From: Candidatus Thorarchaeota archaeon
Lineage (GTDB): Archaea; Asgardarchaeota; Thorarchaeia; Thorarchaeales; Thorarchaeaceae
Length of the DNA: 46,424 nucleotides
Direction: 5' to 3'
Assembly (NCBI GenBank): GCA_016933575.1
Contig: JAFGAR010000160.1
Coordinates: 1-46,424 of the forward strand
Part shown: positions 39,901 to 46,424 of the stretch, one piece after another
Layout: each line of letters starts with the position of its first letter
Position numbering within the stretch: position 1 is the first letter of the stretch
Made by a program: the position numbers and the translations under genes
The notes under the pieces: model-generated
What the model saw: the letters and a program-made list of their open reading frames with translations, nothing else
Database searches by the model: none
Told to the model about the DNA's origin: nothing

Positions 39901-42900
39901 CGCAGACCTCCAAGCTGAGGAAAATGTCTATGCATGGATTACCGAGGATTGGGTTGTGATTCAGTATGACAACTATCGACACCTCTCAGGAGATCTCATG
40001 GGTACTTTCCAAGTAGTTCTCCACAGGTCGGGCATCATCCAGTTCAATTACCTGGAGATCTATCAACCTGTTGAGTGGGATATCCCGACGGTTGGGCTGA
40101 ACTACGGAGATGGCGTCTATGGACCAGTTTTCGGTGGTAGTGGTCTCACAGGAGTGACTAACTTTGGTCTCCTGTTCACATATGAGCTACCAGAGCATGA
40201 GATCATGGTACAGTTGAATGTTCCAGAATATGTCAATCCTGGTGAGGTCGTCGTGGTCGAGATTCTAGTTACCAACTATGGTCTGTCAGATGAGTCTGAT
40301 GTGACAGTCAATTTCTACATCGATGAAGAAGTGGTACTCACAGAGATGATTCCCTACATTGAGTCCTACTCGACCTGTGGCATCTATTTCACATGGGAAC
40401 CTCCGAGTGAATCAGTCTATCTTCTAGAGGTCTTTGTAGATCCTGTGGATGGAGAAACGAACATCGAGAATAACTATGATTCAGTTCTTGTTCAAGTGAC
40501 GGAGCTATTCGTTATCTTGGATCCGAGTGATATGGACATCATTGAGGGAGCGCATGTTCTTGTAACATACCTCCTGGCTAACCCGGACAACCTTCTTGGC
40601 ATTGACATCTTTGTGAATGGTGAGTTTATTTCGTATGTTCCTGACCAGGGTTTGAACCAAATCCTTGTTCCGGTATTCGGGAATGGATACAACGAAATCC
40701 AGCTCATAGCGTGGTGGGATGACAATATCACGGCTTGGGACTCTGTAATCGTGGAGTCTGTCAATATTGAACCCATTGCGATTCTCGAGCCTGGTGACTA
40801 CATCAACTATCTAATCTCCTATGAATGGGGTGGTTATATAGAATACAATTTCACCTTTGGAGAGTATGTATCTGAGTATGAGGTTGAGGTTCAGTACATA
40901 TACCGTTTCTATGACAATGAAGGCACTGACTATACAGAAGTCTACTACATGTATGTGAATGTACTCAACGGATATATCAGCTGGTCGGATGTTGGCTGGG
41001 ACTATCAGAACTTCTTCCCATTCACAGGACTGATCACCTCTGATGTGATCTCTCACGCATCGAGTGGAGATATGACCACATTCTACTATTGGAATGATTT
41101 GTATTTCATAGACCATTTGAGCGAGTGGAGAGGGCTGATGGTATGGACGGGATACGGAGTCTTAGGTGATTTCGAGTGCAGTGTCTTGGAATCGAATGGC
41201 CTACTCGTTGAGATGTACTTCGGTATGCCGACCCCCTATGCCTATGGTGAGGTTGTCGACACCAATCTGATTCCAGGCTTCAATCCTAATGTGCTTGAAA
41301 TCATCGAACCGACATCAGGTCAGTTGATAGAAGGAGGGTTAGTACTCGTTGACTACGAGGTCACGAATCCAGAAACTCTGTTGCTGATTGATGTTTGGGT
41401 GAATGACGCCTTCATCTATACCACAACATACACAGAAACGACATCACTCTATGTGCCTGTATTTGCTAATGGGTCGAATACCATTGCTCTTATCGCACTA
41501 TGGCAAGATGGCACTGCAGCAGTTGTGAATAGGACATTCATCTCTGAGGGAGTCGTGCCCCTCGCGGCACTGCAGCCAGGTGACTATCTCAATTTCAGAA
41601 TAGAGAGCTATGAATACATCAGTGACTTCAACTTCACCTTCGGGGAGATGATTACTGAGTTCGAAATCTATGCTACTTGTGACTTTCAATTCATTTCACC
41701 AGGAGGAGAGATCACGACAGCAGCATTCGAGTTGATCGTCAATACTCTCAATGGGTACATCTCCTACTCTGACTTTGGCTGGGAAACCTATCACTTCATG
41801 TTCTTCACAGGGATCTCCTCACCGAACATGATTCAATCATACGGTGAGATAGGCGATTCAGCCCCATTCTTCAGGTGGGAGCAGATTCTGACCATTGATG
41901 GACCCATAGCATGGGATGGCGAAGCAGCATGGATGCTATCCTCGGAGAGCGATGACATCTTTGCTCTAGCCTTGCAATCAAACGGGTTGCTGTACATGTT
42001 CGATTCGATGGATCCAACAACCTACGGATTCGGATTTATGACAGACACGAATCTGATTCCTCCATTTGATAATGTGCCTCCTGCTTGGGTCACGTTGCCA
42101 GAAGATCAGTATCTTGGACCTGGAGCATCTTTGTATTATGACCTAGATGCTATCGATCCAGCAGGTATTGATTCATGGTGGATTGATGATACGACCAATT
42201 TCGCAATCGATGCAGATGGTGTTGTCACGAATCTTTCGCCATTGGAAGATGGCATCTATCCGATCACTGTGTGGGTCAGTGACACCTTGGGAAACGTCCT
42301 CACAGGTAACTTCAATGTGATCGTAGAAACGACGATCGGTCCGATATTCATCGATGGCGATGATGACTTCATCGAGTATGGATTCCCAGGGTCTGGAACT
42401 CAGGAGGATCCATACATCATTGCTGGATATGTGATTGAATGCACTGATGTCTATATACCCTGTATTGAGATTCGCAATACACAAGCATTCTTCGTCGTTG
42501 AGGGGTGCATTCTGACAGCATTGTATGGTGTACCTGTGGTCTTGCTCACAAATGTCGAACATGGAATTCTTCAGAATAACATCATCACAGGTGGTGCTTT
42601 TGGTATTCTGATGGAGTTCTGTGTGTCTACCATGGTCATGGATAACACCATCTATGGCACAGATTTCGGTATCCTACTCTATGCAGCAGAATTCTGTCAG
42701 GTGATCGGCAATGATTGCTTTGAGAACATGGATGGGATCTTACTCTCTGAAAGCGCATTCTGTGAGATAATCGACAATCAGTGTGTGATGAACGAGAATT
42801 CAGGCATCGCATTGAACGGTACTACATACGAGTGCAATATCAGTGACAACTATTGCGAGGGCAATTTCGCTGGTATCTATGGCTCGTTCGCTAGTAACAT

Positions 42901-44665
42901 GACCCTTGTGAACAACACGTGTATAGAGAACGTAATGGGAATCCAATTGTATGCATCCTATGGCGCGTTCCTATTGATCAATAACATCCTCTACAATGAG
43001 TACTATGGACTGGTGCTAATGGAGTGCGCTGACAACATCATCATGGACAACATCATAGTTGGACATCAAGAGACAGGAATGTATATTCTCTGGTCAACAG
43101 TGATCTCTATCGAGTATAACACTCTCTTTGAGAATGGATATGGGATCATTCTGGATGCATCATCCTTGATCGACTTTAGCTGGAATACTATAGAAAATTC
43201 CGTCAACTATGGAATGATGATGTATCAAGCTGAGTACAATACTATCGAGTACAATAGCTTCTGCAACAATGGTCTAGGACTTCTATTGATGGAGTTCTCT
43301 GACAACAACTATGTCCAATGGAATGTCTTTGAGAATACCTTGGATAATGTTGTGGATGAATGCAGTGGGAATATCTTCGACTACAACTACTACTCGGATT
43401 ACACAGGTCCTGATGACAACAACGATGGAATCGGTGATATTCCATACGACATCTTAGGAGCAGCTGGAAATCAAGATCCTCACCCACTAATCTACTACCC
43501 CTGGTACCTTGAATGGGCCGAGACTCCTGGTGATATAATCATCGGATTTGGAGAGGCATTGTACTACAGTCTTCCCGTGATTGGGTATGGAGAGTTGTTC
43601 TTCTTCCTCAATGACCAGTCCAACTTCTTCATCGATGGCAATGGAACCTTACAAAATGCAACGAACTTGGAAATCGGTGAATACTATCTGTTTATCGCTG
43701 TCCAAAATCAATGGGGGTACTCCATCTCAGCCGAGATCTTTATCATTGTGTTGGATAACCTTCCTCCTGAATGGATCGAAACACCAGAAGACCAGACCAT
43801 CGAGTATGGAGATGCATTCTCCTATGATGTGAATGCCACGGATATTTCTGGTATCCAGAGCTATTGGGTGGGTGATGGTAACTTCAGCATCGATGCAAAT
43901 GGTGTCCTTACGAATGCTACCTTCCTGCCAGTCGGAAGCTACCACTTGGAAATCAGAGCATATGATGCGTACGACAACTATTGCAGTGCATTCATTGTGA
44001 TCAGTGTTGTTGATACGACTCCCCCAATCTGGATCATTGAACCAGTAGATCAGATTACAGAAGCGGGAGAGGATTTCAGCTATCATATTGAGGCTTGGGA
44101 CCTAAGTGGTGAAATCATCTATGCGATTTTACCTGTAGGTTTCTTTGATGTGGCTTCTGATGGGATGATAACGAACCTGCACACTCTCGAAGTAGGGGAG
44201 TATGAGATAGTCATAGAAGCTTCTGACATCTATGACAATACTTTGATTGCGGTAATCCTTCTGACTGTCATTGATACGACTTCTCCTGAGTGGCTGGAAT
44301 CTCCACAAGACAGGACTGTACTCCAAGGACAGACATTTGAGCTTGCAGTAGCTGTCACAGATGCATCATCTATTGCATGGTGGATAGTGAATGATACTGC
44401 GAACTTCGTGATCGATCCAATGGGTGATGTTACTCATGGAGTCGCACTCATCTTCAACAACACGGCTCTTGAGCCAGGAACCTACGGCTTAGAGATCACC
44501 GTCTGTGATGAATTTGGCAACAGTCAGAGCGCTGTGATCAGCATCACTGTGATCAAGGCGACAATGATCATTTCTCCTGCTGGAGGTGTCATCATAATCA
44601 TATCTGAAGCCGCATGTTTGATCATCATACTGATCATAATCGCGATCCGTGGAAGAAGAAGGTAG
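33983..44665 (+). CDS. Giant anchored surface protein with gingipain-like (C25) peptidase, CARDB, NosD and Ig-like modules
   Basis: About 3,560 residues. Signal peptide: MRKGERVFSLLVIVLVLFGP (TTG at 33983, GGGGG 10 nt upstream; an earlier TTG at 33944 is in frame). A pro-region is followed by a C25 domain (about 34880-35960) with LLVGDGDIVPARE, ELMVGRIPV, catalytic-type His in DFFDHGAYN (codon 35561) and Cys in FAMACETAAF (codon 35657). Next come GATase-like alpha/beta segments (36520-37230, 37760-38390, 38720-39320), three CARDB domains opening with PEHD/E (38404, 39326, 40192), a nidogen-like segment with SSNGWLSF (about 39800), two tandem copies of a 260-residue module (40510-42070), an Ig-like domain, a NosD beta-helix (42340-43490), four Ig-like repeats about 88 residues apart, a membrane helix and RGRRR. 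Likely an extracellular protein-degrading or adhesive protein. Peptidase activity is inferred. Confidence 0.88.
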   Translation: MRKGERVFSLLVIVLVLFGPFVAVSTIPSYPTAADGQTTYSPPDWHSQTKGETNPETDTEKSEASVTNPPTKSTESKDGEINPLLDLFSGYESAVTKVAHPKTEFYQSSGEGLHLEYSVEGNRLIITGTIGSYNQVTYTIGSRNYQTVVIGNTELTHTYGEPILPYVKQIITLPLEANVVSYGVRNEVRYPISDLALMPGPKPLSVHQLDPSIGLPFCDPVHYASNQFMPSNVLDFDIVGIDGDLCLSLTLHPLQYNPAQMLGNLLLHFEVEIKFDDSVQLNDFLMPTSPEPLAFGDGEGYLIVADESYIPYITNFVDWKTYIGFNMHVTSIQDIMTTSPGRDAAEQLRNYLIESYNNDDIQYVLLVGDGDIVPAREVMDPAHAGQGLDNGTEPSDLYFECLDGDWDANGNGLYGEYGDDVDFFPELMVGRIPVQAPEEAQDVLDAIVILESSPEPGDWMNDVLLLGPNCFAYGDGCAMTEAELNQPYLIGSFFDVDRLYPTDGTLSDANVIARINQGVGIIDFFDHGAYNVWVSALTVPETLSLANGYRTPFAFAMACETAAFDYEAGEPTIAEAFFRNPNGGACAYIGATRIAWAGHHAFDGLHNRFWGYFFDSALNHYCASPKMALRDATIEMATTYDMNDDISRETVIHAIYFGDPSMQLYWKNEVEIYAPPCETNEYIEIGVNSTTFNGLPLFSNVGVVVSDPLGTILVDDLFMCDWGWFDVPFVTSENPGSYEVTATYTEPFEYTTERFFEVGLADIQVSLDSQPIFDTILDFSGYSSVDGIGTAYLLDAEGGVLSSTTFDVIDGVYADGIHINGFGHLSLYVRIVSPSGTGANTLHFDVMRGSVLIIPDESGDWGPWYPGGWVDDNAGDSTNYGDIYQALKDEFNVDIYRPRYEMTPDLALLHMYDAVIVSVGDHMSTPLIASDSYLLDVLMTYHNEGGNLFFEGCSILTPLESQFGGIFSSFFHVELDQRITNTGALYLENTPHAITSGIPSTIWLEDGLGSPFAEVLIPTSGAIHVSGYSGSYEGGTAIAALNPSVSEGGVVFFGFSVDAISDEATRDRIIQNAVNFLLYPSLDCQLSDYALRTGESEVIDIVVSDSRTGTPVEGALVIAEGCGVSTWNITDASGYASFQVSPSFQGYIFVNITKEDYLGYETYIICYDVPVIGLDIQPEYIERGSASVVSVYCYDYYEGYPLENCYLVLDGCGVFDEGLSDEFGYAEFTLHPETSGLISVSATLNGYIEAVDFVGVRIHAAVIRGYFTEAPDLACWDLINSNWADYGEMPILIDYTSLSIPLITLSDLEALNPDVLIMAYTYQPLDQFEIEAIIEFTRQGHGLVVTSSCVTYHPELLGSFLGLSPTIDWTYNSAIGIGFESLDQYDPDHPIFVGIPDPYSVGYHLSYLPESTHWDSSALAGGTYVALDSGPEDVAAIITYRGMVFCSNIPEYQSNRQDVQLMYNMIGWSNYEIPEHDLSVSMNVPRVVDPGTEVTVEVLVRNQGLNTEYDVACTLYLDGFEVASEVIPVLDNGSYYSLSYLWTPLSEGLYTFEAIVDPVMGEEVLTNNYVERVVNVFEVPLDGPVAIFQVWNPWGHPSNQEILDTWMVEYDIYDDLSMGMIDLSGYAKVIISSDQPDWFMDGVYANMGWFEDYAASGGILEVHAATNYYWVDGLLPGGAYYVPYVDDLISITDPSHPILTNPNIITDEELDYWSASVHGYVDSLPGGSQIILETDSGYPVLIEQAFGMGSIVISTQTLEWGFARDKSRILENVLLYTAVTPEHDIAVRLDVVDRVGPNEWTLITGTLINRGLNPESDIPFSLYVDGIEVNATMVILLNPSESISLSYWFMSDVEYTAEIVAFAEPVPEEENIANNYASAFLLVQEFHDYYMTEYSPEWLDAKTNGFNLYLYGDDISVGLGLPFSFPFYDDIFDVVYISSNGWLSFANTDPWQCFTPDWPTDDPAYRYSLAPFFADLQAEENVYAWITEDWVVIQYDNYRHLSGDLMGTFQVVLHRSGIIQFNYLEIYQPVEWDIPTVGLNYGDGVYGPVFGGSGLTGVTNFGLLFTYELPEHEIMVQLNVPEYVNPGEVVVVEILVTNYGLSDESDVTVNFYIDEEVVLTEMIPYIESYSTCGIYFTWEPPSESVYLLEVFVDPVDGETNIENNYDSVLVQVTELFVILDPSDMDIIEGAHVLVTYLLANPDNLLGIDIFVNGEFISYVPDQGLNQILVPVFGNGYNEIQLIAWWDDNITAWDSVIVESVNIEPIAILEPGDYINYLISYEWGGYIEYNFTFGEYVSEYEVEVQYIYRFYDNEGTDYTEVYYMYVNVLNGYISWSDVGWDYQNFFPFTGLITSDVISHASSGDMTTFYYWNDLYFIDHLSEWRGLMVWTGYGVLGDFECSVLESNGLLVEMYFGMPTPYAYGEVVDTNLIPGFNPNVLEIIEPTSGQLIEGGLVLVDYEVTNPETLLLIDVWVNDAFIYTTTYTETTSLYVPVFANGSNTIALIALWQDGTAAVVNRTFISEGVVPLAALQPGDYLNFRIESYEYISDFNFTFGEMITEFEIYATCDFQFISPGGEITTAAFELIVNTLNGYISYSDFGWETYHFMFFTGISSPNMIQSYGEIGDSAPFFRWEQILTIDGPIAWDGEAAWMLSSESDDIFALALQSNGLLYMFDSMDPTTYGFGFMTDTNLIPPFDNVPPAWVTLPEDQYLGPGASLYYDLDAIDPAGIDSWWIDDTTNFAIDADGVVTNLSPLEDGIYPITVWVSDTLGNVLTGNFNVIVETTIGPIFIDGDDDFIEYGFPGSGTQEDPYIIAGYVIECTDVYIPCIEIRNTQAFFVVEGCILTALYGVPVVLLTNVEHGILQNNIITGGAFGILMEFCVSTMVMDNTIYGTDFGILLYAAEFCQVIGNDCFENMDGILLSESAFCEIIDNQCVMNENSGIALNGTTYECNISDNYCEGNFAGIYGSFASNMTLVNNTCIENVMGIQLYASYGAFLLINNILYNEYYGLVLMECADNIIMDNIIVGHQETGMYILWSTVISIEYNTLFENGYGIILDASSLIDFSWNTIENSVNYGMMMYQAEYNTIEYNSFCNNGLGLLLMEFSDNNYVQWNVFENTLDNVVDECSGNIFDYNYYSDYTGPDDNNDGIGDIPYDILGAAGNQDPHPLIYYPWYLEWAETPGDIIIGFGEALYYSLPVIGYGELFFFLNDQSNFFIDGNGTLQNATNLEIGEYYLFIAVQNQWGYSISAEIFIIVLDNLPPEWIETPEDQTIEYGDAFSYDVNATDISGIQSYWVGDGNFSIDANGVLTNATFLPVGSYHLEIRAYDAYDNYCSAFIVISVVDTTPPIWIIEPVDQITEAGEDFSYHIEAWDLSGEIIYAILPVGFFDVASDGMITNLHTLEVGEYEIVIEASDIYDNTLIAVILLTVIDTTSPEWLESPQDRTVLQGQTFELAVAVTDASSIAWWIVNDTANFVIDPMGDVTHGVALIFNNTALEPGTYGLEITVCDEFGNSQSAVISITVIKATMIISPAGGVIIIISEAACLIIILIIIAIRGRRR

Positions 44666-44680
44666 ATAGAATCAGCATAC

Positions 44681-44722
44681 ATGCCTCTGGAGAACACAGC
44701 CAGAGGCATCGTTCCTTTTTTT
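44681..44722 (+). terminator. Intrinsic-terminator-like hairpin with T tract after the giant gene
   Basis: ATGCCTCTGG (44681-44690) and CCAGAGGCAT (44700-44709) form a perfect 10-bp stem with a 9-nt loop, followed by TTTTTTT (44716-44722). It lies 16 bp after the stop codon. The layout is that of a bacterial Rho-independent terminator; in archaea the T tract alone can terminate, with a hairpin being unusual but possible. Confidence 0.7.
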
Positions 44723-44779
44723 GTATCGAATATACTCCTTTTCTAGGTCTTTATTTATCCTCTTATCTGACTTAGTTCT

Positions 44780-45286
44780 ATGAGGAAGAATCATCCAGTC
44801 CAGACGAGATTAGCTGATTTTAATGAATCTCCTCTTGAAAAGCCTGCTAGTGAGGGTCCTTGTCCTTCCTCCACCCCAGTGAAGCGGCATCCTGCCAAGC
44901 TATGGCGGAAGACAATCCGTACTGGTGAGGTCTGGGGTGTTTTTGACGTAGATGATACTGTCCTCTTTGTTCAGATAATCGATGGCAGGATACATGCTCA
45001 TGGTAGGGAGGCAATCTGTAAGTACTGTGGAAGTCCTCTTGACATTCGCGGCACCCAAGTCTTCTGCAGTGGTACATGTGGTTCATTCCAAGGCAATTTC
45101 TCGTATGATGTCAACCATTACCTTCACTGGAACGGTGCGAAATCCTTGACAGTACGAAAGGAGATTGCTAGTGAGGAAGGTCTTAAGCTTGAAGAGAGAG
45201 ACCTCGAATCCATTAACTACGCACCTCAATGGTCCTCGCTTTACGATTATGAGGAATTTGATGATGAAGAAAATGAAATGGAGTAG
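44780..45286 (+). CDS. Hypothetical protein with a Cys4 zinc-ribbon-like motif
   Basis: A 168-residue soluble protein. Residues 1-45 are Pro/Lys-rich and probably disordered. The middle (EVWGVFDVDDTVLFVQIIDG) looks beta-rich. Residues about 79-100 hold AICKYCGSPLDIRGTQVFC and SGTCGSF, a C-x2-C...C-x3-C pattern typical of a structural zinc site. The C-terminus is highly acidic (YDYEEFDDEENEME). The zinc ribbon and acidic tail would suit protein or nucleic-acid binding, but no family is recognised. A TATA-like TTTATTTATCC about 30 bp upstream fits a short-leader transcript. A hairpin shared with the convergent gene closes it. Confidence 0.7.
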   Translation: MRKNHPVQTRLADFNESPLEKPASEGPCPSSTPVKRHPAKLWRKTIRTGEVWGVFDVDDTVLFVQIIDGRIHAHGREAICKYCGSPLDIRGTQVFCSGTCGSFQGNFSYDVNHYLHWNGAKSLTVRKEIASEEGLKLEERDLESINYAPQWSSLYDYEEFDDEENEME

Positions 45287-45306
45287 GCTCTCATAAGAGC
45301 GCCTAC
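45283..45306. terminator. Shared hairpin between convergent genes
   Basis: GTAGGCTCT-CATA-AGAG-C-GCCTAC folds into a near-perfect stem (one bulged base) that spans the two convergent stop codons. It could end transcripts from both sides. No long T tract on either side. Confidence 0.4.
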
Positions 45307-45665
45307 TGTCCAAAATGTGACTTCACGTCTGGCATAAGCAGGAAGAATATAACAAGTACACTGAGAATGACTCCTGGCCAGTTCTCTCCAATGGCATAGA
45401 GAACAGCTGCAGCTATATTGAAAATAAAAGCAATCGTCCAAGCTTGCGGGTCGAGCTTGATAAACCGGAAGTAGACCCAGATTCCGATGATTGCCATCAC
45501 TAGGCCAATTCCATTCTCCCAGTTACCCCAGAGATACAATCCATAGCCTGCTATTATCAATCCCGCAATGACCTCTGCGAGGATGAAATAGCTTGTTATC
45601 TTTACTTTCGGGGGAAGTTCTTTTGTTTGCGTTTCTGTTTCGCCCATGGTAACCACTTGGTCCAT
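45303..45665 (-). CDS. Small membrane protein with four hydrophobic helices
   Basis: A 120-residue protein; the N-terminal about 20 residues are charged (ETETQTKELPPKVK), then four helices follow at about 25-45, 52-67, 76-92 and 96-112 (for example SYFILAEVIAGLIIAGYGLY and GVILSVLVIFFLLMPDV). Length, G-x-x-L-W patterns and the final 'P-D-V-K-x-x-F' are seen in many small prokaryotic membrane proteins without assigned function. An ATG at 45647 (MGETETQTK) is an alternative start, with AAGTGG upstream. It lies between the zinc-ribbon protein (convergent) and the GNAT gene (upstream, same strand, 38 bp), possibly in one operon with it. Confidence 0.65.
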   Translation of the reverse strand: MDQVVTMGETETQTKELPPKVKITSYFILAEVIAGLIIAGYGLYLWGNWENGIGLVMAIIGIWVYFRFIKLDPQAWTIAFIFNIAAAVLYAIGENWPGVILSVLVIFFLLMPDVKSHFGQ

Positions 45666-45703
45666 GGTATCAGATAGGCACCTAATTATTCTTTCTCCGA
45701 ATC

Positions 45704-46424
45704 CTAAGGTATTGGTTTACTCAGAAGAATGAATCTCCTATCATTATATTCATCTGGGATAAGCATAAGCGTCGAGGACCATTCCTTTGCGACAGAACCA
45801 AGGAAGAACGTCACGCGTCTTGATTCTTCTCTCTCAGCATCTTCTATTAGTCGCGACATTGTGTCAACGAAAGTGCTTCGCTCTCGTGTGAACACCGAAT
45901 AGGTCGACATGGATTCTCCATTTCTCTGGTAGAGTCTTTTGAAGTAGAGCGTCAGAGGCTCGCCTGTGTCATCTACTATTAGGAAGAAATCGCCCTTCTT
46001 TTGAATCCTGTTTAGCCCATCAAGATCCTTATTCTCAAACTCCCATGAGATCGGAAAGGTGGATGTTTCTATGAGATCCGGATATCTCATTATCAACTCA
46101 GATACTCTTCTCGCGTCAACCCTCAATGGAACGAATGCGGGGCTCGATTTTGGCCGCGGAGGGTATGGTGCTTCCAATCTGAAATATCCTACCTCATCTC
46201 TTATCGCGAAACCAAGTTTCCGAGCTAGGCCAATGGATGACTCATTTCTAGAGCTGGTGGCATACCTTACTTCTTCGATTTCCATCTCCTTAGCCATATC
46301 CAGCGTTTTTTGGACTACTATTGAACCGAATCCGTGATGATGATGTTTTGAGTGGGTTCTGAGTGCCTTTACCCATGCATAGTTCGCTTCAGGTTCGGTA
46401 TGAAGAGCCGCAAATGATACTAGC
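45704..46424 (-). CDS. GNAT-family N-acetyltransferase, 5' end beyond the right window edge
   Basis: The frame is open from the stop at 45704 to the window edge, 240 codons. Near the edge it reads SFAALHTEPEANYAWVKALR, then HSKHHHHGFGSIVVQKTLDM, which aligns with GNAT motif A; the acetyl-CoA loop is HHHHGFGS in place of the common R/Q-x-x-G-x-G/A. SSRNESSIGLARKLGF is motif B, the typical 'N-x-x-S-x-x-L-x-x-K-L-G-F'. About 120 further residues form a second alpha/beta domain (PFVPLRV-type start, ending RFILLSKPIP) that may be a second, degenerate GNAT fold. An ATG at 46297 is internal, not the true start. Substrate unknown. Probably cytosolic. Confidence 0.82.
   Translation of the reverse strand, partial: LVSFAALHTEPEANYAWVKALRTHSKHHHHGFGSIVVQKTLDMAKEMEIEEVRYATSSRNESSIGLARKLGFAIRDEVGYFRLEAPYPPRPKSSPAFVPLRVDARRVSELIMRYPDLIETSTFPISWEFENKDLDGLNRIQKKGDFFLIVDDTGEPLTLYFKRLYQRNGESMSTYSVFTRERSTFVDTMSRLIEDAEREESRRVTFFLGSVAKEWSSTLMLIPDEYNDRRFILLSKPIP

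Noticed and set aside
42340..43490. CRISPR-like or DNA-level tandem repeat in the NosD region
   Set aside because: The periodicity is at protein level (beta-helix coils of about 22-25 residues) with diverged DNA; there are no identical repeats or spacers.

Overview
The window looks archaeal. The protein evidence is a DUF106/EMC3-type insertase, a geranylgeranyl-reductase-type flavoprotein (ether-lipid saturation), several KaiC/RAD55-like RecA ATPases next to stand-alone receiver domains, a GMN-type CorA-like channel, and very large NosD/CARDB/C25-peptidase surface proteins with C-terminal membrane anchors. The DNA evidence is TATA boxes about 20-30 bp before many probable transcript starts, sometimes with almost no leader. 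Base composition is moderately AT-rich. The mix (bacterial-type phosphofructokinase, LarB, DUF362, corrinoid/UroD-fold methyltransferase, many receiver/KaiC proteins, giant gingipain-like protein) would fit an Asgard archaeon such as a thorarchaeote or an uncultured euryarchaeote. That placement is inference: no rRNA, tRNA or ribosomal protein gene is visible.

Layout. 0-8.2 kb: the start of an SGNH hydrolase (cut by the edge), DUF362 protein, MFS transporter, DUF106 insertase, a small unknown gene, a HEAT-repeat protein with a structured upstream region, a probably decayed interval, then a geranylgeranyl-reductase-like flavoprotein and larB. 8.2-9.6 kb: a long AT-rich gene-poor interval with phased palindromes and two possible microproteins. 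9.6-16.8 kb: a signalling island with three single-domain receivers, three KaiC-like ATPases (one canonical, one tandem with a decayed second P-loop, one with no P-loop), a TPR protein, and a winged-helix regulator preceded by a 51-residue ORF and an operator-like palindrome. 16.8-20.2 kb: membrane proteins (DUF389, LysE type, ECF S-component-like) and pyroglutamyl peptidase. 20.3-23.2 kb: a tightly overlapping minus-strand operon of corrinoid protein, UroD-fold methyltransferase (split by a frame change near its N-terminus) and soluble histidine kinase. 23.4-33.8 kb: a 1,000-residue surface protein, a DAO-type oxidoreductase, CorA-like channel, DinB protein, a membrane/HEAT protein whose frame continues after two stop codons, phosphofructokinase, nucleotidyltransferase and small proteins. 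34.0-44.7 kb: one giant surface gene (about 3,560 residues) ending in an intrinsic-terminator-like hairpin. 44.8-46.4 kb: zinc-ribbon protein, small membrane protein and a GNAT acetyltransferase cut by the right edge.

How it fits together. The strongest system-level signals are (1) the receiver/KaiC/TPR island, which lacks any DNA-binding response regulator and probably works through protein-protein switching; (2) the methyltransferase operon carrying its own cytosolic kinase, which suggests one-carbon metabolism wired to the same phospho-relay; and (3) the two anchored surface proteins built from the same module set (right-handed beta-helix plus Ig-like repeats), one of which carries a C25 cysteine peptidase and is the likeliest candidate for extracellular protein degradation.
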